13,689 bases of DNA from DATGKR01 sp035294565 (GTDB lineage: Bacteria > Actinomycetota > Acidimicrobiia > Acidimicrobiales > Palsa-688), in NCBI GenBank assembly GCA_035294565.1, contig DATGKR010000121.1:1-13689 (forward strand), given 5' to 3'. Made by a program: the position numbers and the translations under genes. Under the pieces are notes generated by a model that had not been told where the DNA came from, ran no database searches, and saw only the letters and a list, made by a program, of their open reading frames with translations. Within the stretch, counting starts at the first letter, position 1; every line of letters begins with the position of its first letter. This document shows positions 6,549-12,731 of this stretch, in pieces.

Positions 6549-7105
6549 CGGCTCACACCCGCGCCGGTGGCACGGGCGGGGGCGTGGCGGACGTCGCCGT
6601 CGCCGAGTGGGCGGGTCCAGGCGGCGAACTCCAAGAGGATGCCGTCGGGGTCGAAGAAGTAGATGGAGCGCACGAAGGTCCCCTCGTTGGGCTCCTTCGA
6701 CACGCCGAGCTCGCTGTCGTCGTGGTTCATCACGTCGGCAGCGTCGACACCCCTCGCCCGCAGCTTCTCCAGGTACTCGTCGATCTTCTCGGGCGGGACG
6801 TCGAAGGCCACGTGGTTCATGGACCCGATCGCGCTCACCAGGTCGCCGCCGCCGGGCAGCGTGCGCGGCGAGGAGACGCCGGGCGCCGGCTCGGGCGCGT
6901 CGGGGAACCAGAAGAAGGCCAGGCAGTCGCCGTTGCCAGCGTCGAAGAAGAAGTGCTGGCCCATGCCGAAAGGCAGCTCTATCGTCTTGACCAGGGGCAT
7001 GCCCAGCACGTTGGAGTAGAAGTCCACCGTCCTCGCCATGTCGCGGCACACGAGGGCCAGGTGGTGGACTCCCCGAAGCTCGAACTGGTCGTTGCTCTTT
7101 GTCAT
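6545..7105 (-). CDS. VOC (glyoxalase/dioxygenase-fold) family protein
   Basis: This encodes 186 residues from ATG 7105, preceded by GGAGG (7116-7120) at a 10-nt spacing. Two beta-alpha-beta-beta-beta modules are visible: the first opens GVHHLALVCRD (12-22) and runs to 'CLAFFWFP' (61-68), the second opens SMNHVAFDV (95-103) and ends FFDPDGILLEFAAW (150-163). Candidate metal ligands are His15, His98 and Glu159, with His51 nearby, in the arrangement known for the vicinal-oxygen-chelate superfamily. Members include glyoxalases, methylmalonyl-CoA epimerases, extradiol dioxygenases and resistance proteins, and nothing here settles which. The ATGA overlap with the acyl-CoA ligase argues for a role in the same acyl-CoA pathway. 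The short tail after residue 165 is Gly/Ala/Arg-rich and probably disordered. Confidence 0.88.
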   Translation of the reverse strand: MTKSNDQFELRGVHHLALVCRDMARTVDFYSNVLGMPLVKTIELPFGMGQHFFFDAGNGDCLAFFWFPDAPEPAPGVSSPRTLPGGGDLVSAIGSMNHVAFDVPPEKIDEYLEKLRARGVDAADVMNHDDSELGVSKEPNEGTFVRSIYFFDPDGILLEFAAWTRPLGDGDVRHAPARATGAGVSR

Positions 7106-7115
7106 GGGCAAGCTA

Positions 7116-7120
7116 CCTCC
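7116..7120 (-). promoter_or_regulatory. Shine-Dalgarno site of the VOC gene
   Basis: On the minus strand this reads GGAGG, 10 nt before the ATG at 7105, with a second AGGAGG-like stretch just upstream (7126-7121). It supports this start over the upstream in-frame start at 7168, whose first 21 residues (MRLSAGRGGCGRLPRRGGSL onward) show no family resemblance. Confidence 0.65.
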
Positions 7121-7175
7121 CCTCCTCGGGAGCCTACCGCAGCCGCCCCGCCCAGCACTCAGACGCACCGGTCGA

Positions 7176-8459
7176 TCACCGGGGCGTGATCGTCTCCGTG
7201 CCGACGTAGGGGGCCAGAACGGACGGCAGGCGCACCGAGCCGTCGGGTTGCAGGCCGTTCTCGAGGACTGCCGCCCACACGCGGGGCGTCGCCAGGCCCG
7301 AGCCGTTGAGCGCGTGGACCAGCTCGGTACCCCCCCCTTCGCGCCGGAAGCGGATCTGGCCCCGCCGGGACTGGAAGTCGGTGACCAGGCTGACCGACGA
7401 CGCCTCGAGCCACCGGCCGACCCCGGGCGCGTACACCTCGATGTCGTACACCTTCGCCGCCGAGAAGGTCAGGTCCCCGGCGCAGAGCTGCACGACCCGG
7501 TATGGCAGCCCGAGCGCCTCGAGCGGGCGGGCGCAGTCCTCGACGAGGGACTGCAGCTCGGCCTCGCCGTCTTCGGGCCGGCAGAGCTTCACCAGCTCGA
7601 CCTTGTGGAACTCGTGCAGCCTCTGCATCCCGCGGGTGTCCCTGCCGGCGGCGCCGGCCTCCCGCCGCCAGCAGACCGTGTAGGCCATGTAACGCCTGGG
7701 CAGATCCGCCTCGGCGAGGATCTCGCCCTGGTGGAGGCCCATGAGCGGCACCTCGCCGGTCGGGATGAGCCACAGCTCGTCGTCGCGGAGCTTGTAGGCC
7801 TGGGTGTCGAACTTCGTGAGGTGACCGGTGCGGGTGATCACCTCCGTGCGGACCGCGTGGGGCGGGATGATCTCCTCGTAGGAGCCGCGGTTCATGTCCA
7901 GCGCGAACAAGGCGAGGCCGCGCAGCGCCCGCGCCCCTTCGCCGCGCAGCACGGCGAACATGGCGCCGCTCAGCTTCGCAGCGCGGGCGGCGTCGAATAT
8001 CCCCAGCCGCTCCCCTATCTCCCAATGCGGCGACCATTCCCGCCCCTCGTAGGCCGCCGGGTCGTAGCCGTGGGTGGACACGACGACGTTGTCCTGTTCA
8101 CCGGCTCCGTCGGGGACGTCGTCGGAGGGCAGGTTCGGTATCCGCGACAGCACCTCGTCGAGGTCCGTCTCCGTGAGCTGCAGCCCCTCCTCCAGGTCCG
8201 CGACACGGTCCCGCAGCGCGGCCATCTCGGCACGCAGGGTTTCCGCGTCGCTTCTGGCCCCCTCCTTCATCAGCTGGCCCACCCGGGCGGACCCGGCGTT
8301 CAGTTCCTGGCGTGCCGCGTCGACGCTGCGCACCTGGTCGCGCCTCAGGGCTGCCAGGCGGCGGGCTTCGTCGAGGATGCCTCGGTCGACGCCCTTCCGG
8401 GCGAGCCGCCGGGCGGTCTGGTCGAAATCGTCGAGGAGCAGACGGAAGTCGATCACCAT
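7176..8459 (-). CDS. serS: Seryl-tRNA synthetase
   Basis: This is 427 residues from ATG 8459; the directly following GTG (8456) would give MIDFRLLLDD, closer to the family's usual beginning, and a GAGG lies 5 nt before it. The enzyme charges tRNA-Ser with serine in the cytosol. The N-terminal arm, about residues 28-102, is a charged heptad-like helical hairpin that grips the tRNA long arm. The class II core follows: the serine-binding TxE motif is Thr-Gly-Glu (234-236) rather than the common Thr-Ala-Glu. Motif 2 spans CWRREAGAAGRDTRGMQRLH (263-282), and motif 3 lies at 383-400 (ALNGSGLATPRVWAAVLENG region). 'LEASSVSLVTDFQSRRGQIR' (351-370) is also typical. The length and domains look complete. 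It is followed on the same strand by the VOC gene after 70 bp, so cotranscription with the acyl-CoA genes is possible but unproven. Confidence 0.95.
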   Translation of the reverse strand: MVIDFRLLLDDFDQTARRLARKGVDRGILDEARRLAALRRDQVRSVDAARQELNAGSARVGQLMKEGARSDAETLRAEMAALRDRVADLEEGLQLTETDLDEVLSRIPNLPSDDVPDGAGEQDNVVVSTHGYDPAAYEGREWSPHWEIGERLGIFDAARAAKLSGAMFAVLRGEGARALRGLALFALDMNRGSYEEIIPPHAVRTEVITRTGHLTKFDTQAYKLRDDELWLIPTGEVPLMGLHQGEILAEADLPRRYMAYTVCWRREAGAAGRDTRGMQRLHEFHKVELVKLCRPEDGEAELQSLVEDCARPLEALGLPYRVVQLCAGDLTFSAAKVYDIEVYAPGVGRWLEASSVSLVTDFQSRRGQIRFRREGGGTELVHALNGSGLATPRVWAAVLENGLQPDGSVRLPSVLAPYVGTETITPR

Positions 8460-8682
8460 CGCCTCGCGGGCGCGGCCCGCATCCGGGAGATGAAGCGAGT
8501 TCGGGGGGGCGGAGCGGAGTAGGTCATTTATCCGACTGCGAACGTGTCGCGAGAGTGGAGCTCGGGAGAGGGCGGACGGCCGTTCGCTTGCCACCGTCAT
8601 GGTCTTCCATGCCTAGAAGCGTAGGGCCGAGCGGCCGACCGCTTTGAGACTACGCGGCGGGGCGACGGTAGCCTCGCCCGCC
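8460..8682. promoter_or_regulatory. Divergent promoter region of serS and the GT2 gene
   Basis: This 223-bp gap must hold promoters for both genes. On the serS side the only AT-rich hexamer is ATAAAT on the minus strand (8531-8526), a candidate -10 box about 67 nt before the start, without a convincing -35. I found no T-box-like leader or other riboswitch. On the GT2 side no promoter stands out. Confidence 0.35.
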
Positions 8683-9534
8683 ATGCCCGACAAAGACAAG
8701 CCCGGCGCCGGCAACCGAAAGGCGCGGCCGGACGACGAGGCGGTCATGGCTGCAGCCGAACGGGCATTTCTCGCCGAAAACGGACCTTCAGGGGGCCGAC
8801 CGGTAGCGGTCGTGATCCCGGCGCTCAACGAGGAGGCGTCGATCGCCTCGGTGGTGGCGGCTGTGCCCGCCGTCGTGGGTGGCGAGCCGACCGAGTGTCT
8901 CGTCGTCGACGACGGGTCCACCGACGGGACCTCCACCGCCGCCAAGCGTGCCGGGGCGCTCGTCTGCAGGCTGGATAAGAACCTGGGGCAGGGACGAGCC
9001 TTGCAGGTCGGCTACCGCCTGGCGGCCGCCCGGGGGGCGAAGGTCGTGGTCACCCTCGACGCCGACGGGCAGTTCGACCCCTCCGAGATGCCCCGCCTGG
9101 TGCTTCCCGTGCTCGAGGGCCGGGCCGACTTCGTGAACGGCTCCCGCCGGCTGGGCGCCGCACAAGGCGCCGGGATCCTGAGAAGGGCCGGCCTGCGGTT
9201 CTTCTCGGTGGTCGTCTCGGTGTTGACCGGCGCACAGATCACCGATCCGGCGAACGGCTTCCGGGCTTTTCGGGCGGACCTGCCTGCGTCGGTGAACCTG
9301 GGGCAGGTGCAGTATCAGACGGCGGAGCTGCTGATAAGGGCGCTGGCAGCTGGTTACGAGGTGATCGAGTCGCCGGTCACGGTACTCAGCCGCTCGGCAG
9401 GCGTTTCGAAGAAGGGTGGGGACTTGAGTTACGGCTACCGTTTCGCCAGGGTGGTGCTGGCAACGTGGCTGTCTACGCGGGCAGAGGCCCGAGGACGGCC
9501 AGATCCTGCAGGGAGGCGGATGCTGCACCGCTGA
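8683..9534 (+). CDS. GT2 family glycosyltransferase, polyprenyl-phosphate sugar synthase-like
   Basis: This is 283 residues from ATG 8683. An in-frame TTG at 8644 would add 13 residues; neither has a strong ribosome site. The GT-A core is plain: VVIPALNEEASI (43-54), the nucleotide-binding VVDDGSTDGT (74-83), 'NLGQGRALQVGY' (100-111), the metal-binding DADGQFDP (126-133), and 'ITDPANGFRAFRADL' (186-200). These are characteristic of DPM1/dolichyl-phosphate and undecaprenyl-phosphate sugar synthases, which transfer a sugar from a nucleotide donor to a lipid phosphate on the cytosolic face. There is no C-terminal membrane segment, unlike GtrB-type members, so the enzyme is probably soluble or peripheral. 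An approximately 40-residue charged N-terminal extension precedes the core. Its last 62 bp overlap the 3' end of the opposite-strand GT-C gene. A donor of UDP- or GDP-sugar is inferred; which sugar is unknown. Confidence 0.88.
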   Translation: MPDKDKPGAGNRKARPDDEAVMAAAERAFLAENGPSGGRPVAVVIPALNEEASIASVVAAVPAVVGGEPTECLVVDDGSTDGTSTAAKRAGALVCRLDKNLGQGRALQVGYRLAAARGAKVVVTLDADGQFDPSEMPRLVLPVLEGRADFVNGSRRLGAAQGAGILRRAGLRFFSVVVSVLTGAQITDPANGFRAFRADLPASVNLGQVQYQTAELLIRALAAGYEVIESPVTVLSRSAGVSKKGGDLSYGYRFARVVLATWLSTRAEARGRPDPAGRRMLHR

Positions 9535-11290
9535 ACGTCACCCGTACCGCCGACGCGGGGAGGGGGTGGCGGAAGGTGGTGAGCAGGAACGGCGTCGAGC
9601 CCGGCTTGCCGCCCACCGCCGTCTTGGAACCAGCGATTTCCACCCAGCCTCCAGGTTCCAACAGGTCGATCCGCACCGGGGCCGAGGCGCCGCCCAGCGA
9701 AACCTGGCTGACCTCGCTGCCCGGCGGCAGGAGCCAGGTTCCCCCCGGTGAGGACTGCACGGCTAGGTCGGCCGACAGCGAGGGGTTGCCCGTCCCCGCG
9801 CCGACCAGCTCGAACACGGTGGCGTCGTCGCGGCTGGTGTGCAGCAACTCGACCGCCCAGGGCCGCGACTCTGCCTGTTGGAGGAGGCAGGTGCTGTCGA
9901 TCAGGTCGGGTTTGTTCAGGTCGCCGACGAGGAGGAAGGAGGCCCTGTCGGCGGCAAGGTCCCTTTCGACGACGGAGGGGTCGCAGGCGCCGGTCGTGTC
10001 GACGAAGGCCGTCCATTTCGTCGCGTGGCCGGTGAAGAGCCGGACGGAGTTCCGGTAGTCGGTCTCGACGACCTGTGACGGTTCGCCGAGGCGGGAGAGG
10101 ATCGCGGCGTAGCGCGAGCCGCCGGGCCGCGAGCTCGTCTGCCCGAGGGCGAAGAGGTAGTCCCTCGGCATCTGCACCGCCAGCGGGACGGCGACCACGG
10201 CCGCGACGAGCCCGGCCGCGACAACGGGACGCCCCAAGGCTGTGAGGCCGGCGGCGGCGACGGGGCGTCTCCGCGCAGCGGCCCGGTGGGCTAGGCGCCG
10301 CACCAGGCGCCAAGCCCAAACCGTGCCCAGCACGTACCAGGCTGCCAGCAGGGGGGTGATCAGTATCGTCCGCCGCTCGTTCACGTAGGGCCACAGGATG
10401 CACTCGGCGAGGTAGGCGGCGGCCATGGGGATCGCCGCGTCGTGATGGCGAGCGAACCACACGGTTGCTCCCACAGCCGTGAAGACGGTCACCTGGACCG
10501 CCAGAGCGTCGAGCGCTCCGCCGAGGTAGGGGAACGGTGACCCGTAGGGGACCAGCAGGCGAGGGATCGCCTGGGTGAGCAGCTGCCACAGGCCGCTCGG
10601 GACGACGCCGGTGAGGCGCTCCAGCAGGCCGCCGTGGTAGTAGCCGCCGAGCTCGAAGCTGTAGCGGGCTCCCGCCAGAGGCGTTCCTGAGGCGAGGCGC
10701 ACGGCCACCACCGGTAGCAGCAGAAGGCCCACCCCGCCGCCGACGACAGCTCCCCGCCTCCACCGTCCGGTGAGCACATACCAGGCCACGAGACCGAGGA
10801 CCAGGCCGATACCTGCCTGCTTGAGCCACACGAGGGCCGCCGCCAGGAGGATCGTCGCAGCAGCCCGTCGAGGCGTCCAGCGGTCGACCGACAGCAGCAG
10901 AAGCAGGAGCACCACCAGGAACGGGGTCTCGGCCATCACCATGCTGCCGAACGTCCCCAGCGGCGGGGACAGGGAGATGAGCAGGAGGACTGCCGTCTTT
11001 TCCCAGAAACCGACCGAACGGCGCGACAGGAACACCCATGTGAGAGGGAAGATCGCTGCGAAGCAGACTCCCGAGAGCACCCTCAGCGGGACGAACGAGT
11101 GCGGCCACAACCAGACGAGGGGGACCAGCAGGGCGCTGTAGCCGGGGGGATACTGGGTGAAGGGGGCGTGGCCGGCGAGCAAAGCCCGGGCGGCGAGGAT
11201 GTAGCCGGCGTCGTCGTCGAAACTGCCCACGTGGTACCAGGGCGCGACGAGCGCCACGTGGAGAGCGCCCACCAGCATGGGGATCGCCAC
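9473..11290 (-). CDS. GT-C fold membrane glycosyltransferase with C-terminal extracytoplasmic domain
   Basis: This encodes 605 residues from GTG 11290; no in-frame start lies upstream although the frame remains open, so the N-terminus is tentative. About ten or more hydrophobic helices fill residues 1-375. The first external loop carries FDDDAGY (24-30) and YPPGY (47-51), matching the acidic catalytic loop of GT39/ArnT/PMT-like enzymes that use lipid-phosphate sugars on the outer face. A later loop has 'YVNERRTILITPLL' (302-315), again typical of the family. Residues 376-605 are hydrophilic; the last hundred are beta-rich (LGGASAPVRIDLLEPGGWVE and following) and may be a carbohydrate-binding sandwich. 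The gene lies 79 bp downstream of the sulfoquinovose synthase on the same strand, so they may be one operon. The acceptor (protein, glycan or lipid) cannot be read from sequence. Confidence 0.82.
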   Translation of the reverse strand: MAIPMLVGALHVALVAPWYHVGSFDDDAGYILAARALLAGHAPFTQYPPGYSALLVPLVWLWPHSFVPLRVLSGVCFAAIFPLTWVFLSRRSVGFWEKTAVLLLISLSPPLGTFGSMVMAETPFLVVLLLLLLSVDRWTPRRAAATILLAAALVWLKQAGIGLVLGLVAWYVLTGRWRRGAVVGGGVGLLLLPVVAVRLASGTPLAGARYSFELGGYYHGGLLERLTGVVPSGLWQLLTQAIPRLLVPYGSPFPYLGGALDALAVQVTVFTAVGATVWFARHHDAAIPMAAAYLAECILWPYVNERRTILITPLLAAWYVLGTVWAWRLVRRLAHRAAARRRPVAAAGLTALGRPVVAAGLVAAVVAVPLAVQMPRDYLFALGQTSSRPGGSRYAAILSRLGEPSQVVETDYRNSVRLFTGHATKWTAFVDTTGACDPSVVERDLAADRASFLLVGDLNKPDLIDSTCLLQQAESRPWAVELLHTSRDDATVFELVGAGTGNPSLSADLAVQSSPGGTWLLPPGSEVSQVSLGGASAPVRIDLLEPGGWVEIAGSKTAVGGKPGSTPFLLTTFRHPLPASAVRVTFSGAASASLQDLAVLGPLPA

Positions 11291-11357
11291 CGCGAGGATG
11301 CTCGGGGGCGGGCTTCGTCGCCGAGCCGGCAGGCGCCGCCTGGCCGGGAGTGTAGCT

Positions 11358-11378
11358 GCTGTCAGAGTGTCAGACAGC
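11358..11378 (-). other. Hairpin overlapping the sqdB stop codon
   Basis: GCTGTC (11358-11363) and GACAGC (11373-11378) form a 6-bp inverted repeat with a 9-nt loop that spans the sqdB stop codon region. There is no U-tract. It may modestly attenuate readthrough into the GT-C gene or stabilise the mRNA end, or it may be chance. Confidence 0.25.
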
Positions 11379-12548
11379 TTCGCGCCATTGGGCCAGGGCG
11401 CTCGCGGTCGAGCGCCACCGGACGGTCGGTCGTATGGCGTCGAGGTTCACCCGGTCCTTGTGGCGGTCGGCGATGCGAAACAGGGAGCCGATCAGCGTCT
11501 CGGTCAGGAGGTGCGGGACGAGCCCGAGGTCGAGAAGGCCGGTGTGGGCTGCCCGGTAATAGTGGGCTTCCGCTTCGACCCTCGGGTTCTCCACCTCCTG
11601 GACCTCGCATCCGCCTGGCCAGGCGCTGGACACCGCGGCCGCTATCTCCCGCACCGACATCTGCTCGGTGAACTGGTTGAAAACCCGGAACTCGCCCGGC
11701 TCGGCGGGATGCTCGGCGGCGAGGCGGATGCACTGCACGGTGTCGACGATGTTGATGATCCCCCGCGTCTGGCCACCGGAGCCGTAAACGGTCAAGGGGT
11801 GGCCGAGGACCGCCTGCACGACGAAACGGTTGAGGACCGTGCCGAACACCCCGTCGTAGTCGAACCGTGTGGCCAGCGTCGGGTGGGCGGCCGTCTCCTC
11901 GGTCTCCTGGCCGTACACGACACCCTGGTTGAGGTCCGTTGCCCGCAGTCCCCAGATACGGCAGGCGAACTCGATGTTGTGGCTGTCGTGGACCTTGGAC
12001 AGGTGGTAGAAGGAGCCGGGTCGCTTGGGGTAGAGGACCGTGTCGGTCCGGCCCCGGTGCTCGACGGTGAGCCAGCCTTCTTCGATGTCGATGTTGGGCG
12101 TCCCGTATTCGCCCATGGTGCCGAGCTTCACCAGGTGGATGTCGCGGTTGTGGGCGGCGATGGCGTAGAGCACGTTGAGGGTGCCGACCACGTTGTTCAT
12201 CTGGGTGAAGACGGCGTGCTGGCGGTTCATCATCGAGTACGGCGCCGAGCTCTGCTCGGCGTAGTGGACGATCGTGTCGGGGTCGAAGGTGGCCACCGTG
12301 TCCTCCACGAAGTCCCCGTCGCACAGGTCGCCGGTGTAGAAGGCCAGGCGCTTGCCGCTTTGCCTGTGCCAGGCGCGCACCCTCTCGTCGAGGGTGGCGA
12401 TCGGCACGAGGCTCTCCACCCCGAGCTCGTCGTCCCAGGCCCGGCGGACGAAGCTGTCGACCAGCCCCACGTCGTGGCCTCTGGCGGAGAGGTGGAGGGC
12501 GGTCGGCCAGCCGAGGTAGCCGTCGCCTCCCAGGATGAGAATTCGCAA
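11370..12548 (-). CDS. sqdB: UDP-sulfoquinovose synthase
   Basis: This is 392 residues from a TTG start with GGAGG 5 nt upstream. It makes UDP-sulfoquinovose from UDP-glucose and sulfite, the sulfosugar donor for sulfolipid SQDG and, in Sulfolobus (Agl3), for N-glycans. It is an extended short-chain dehydrogenase: the NAD-binding GGDGYLGW (7-14), 'VDSFVRRAWDDELGVESLVPI' region (30-50), 'HYAEQSSAPYSMMNR' (95-109), TMGEYGTPNIDIEEG (144-158) and SFYHLSKVHDSHNIEF (179-194). Thr144, Tyr181 and Lys185 match the catalytic residues of plant SQD1 (Thr145, Tyr182, Lys186 as I recall). 'ATDLNQGVVYG', 'GHPLTVYGSGGQTRG' and 'NPRVEAEAHYY' are signature stretches of SQD1/SqdB and not of ordinary GalE-type epimerases. 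The length fits SQD1/SqdB without extra domains. No SqdX or SqdD homologue is in the window. It lies upstream of the GT-C gene on the same strand. Confidence 0.95.
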   Translation of the reverse strand: MRILILGGDGYLGWPTALHLSARGHDVGLVDSFVRRAWDDELGVESLVPIATLDERVRAWHRQSGKRLAFYTGDLCDGDFVEDTVATFDPDTIVHYAEQSSAPYSMMNRQHAVFTQMNNVVGTLNVLYAIAAHNRDIHLVKLGTMGEYGTPNIDIEEGWLTVEHRGRTDTVLYPKRPGSFYHLSKVHDSHNIEFACRIWGLRATDLNQGVVYGQETEETAAHPTLATRFDYDGVFGTVLNRFVVQAVLGHPLTVYGSGGQTRGIINIVDTVQCIRLAAEHPAEPGEFRVFNQFTEQMSVREIAAAVSSAWPGGCEVQEVENPRVEAEAHYYRAAHTGLLDLGLVPHLLTETLIGSLFRIADRHKDRVNLDAIRPTVRWRSTASALAQWREAV

Positions 12549-12731
12549 CTGGTCCTCCGATCGGGGTGGGGCCGCGGTGTCGACGCTGAGAATATTCTGT
12601 GAAAATGGATTTTTAGCACTTCTGGACGACTCTTAGGAAAGTTTCAGGCTCGGGGCATCCCCGCGAGGTCCTCCTTCAGCACATTTTCACGTTTGGGCTG
12701 TTCACTCAGGGAGCCCGGACGAGAGGACGCT
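12549..12731. promoter_or_regulatory. Divergent promoter region of sqdB and the efflux adaptor gene
   Basis: The region is AT-richer than anything else here, especially 12588-12620, and contains a perfect 10-bp palindrome AGAATATTCT (12589-12598). A 9-bp inverted pair, GTGAAAATG (12599-12607) and CATTTTCAC (12682-12690), lies 51 bp before the sqdB start and 42 bp before the adaptor start. These could be operator half-sites or parts of the two promoters. The ribosome site GGAGG for sqdB is at 12558-12554. I cannot name a regulator. Confidence 0.5.
12721..12726 (+). promoter_or_regulatory. Shine-Dalgarno site of the efflux adaptor gene
   Basis: GAGAGG lies 5 nt before the GTG at 12732 and supports that start. 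No other in-frame start lies close upstream. Confidence 0.55.

Noticed and set aside
6549..7049. Upstream extension of the ligase frame into the VOC gene
   Set aside because: The VOC frame has clear family motifs over the same bases, and the ligase family starts at the ATG overlapping the VOC stop.
7168..7182. Hairpin CCGGT-CGATC-ACCGG near the serS stop as a terminator
   Set aside because: Only 5 bp of stem, overlapping the stop codon, with no U-tract; too weak to claim that serS is transcriptionally separated from the VOC gene.
9435..11108. A 557-codon minus-strand frame overlapping the GT-C gene
   Set aside because: It is a frame-shifted shadow of the GT-C gene, rich in Arg/Gly/Pro and without hydrophobic helices or motifs.
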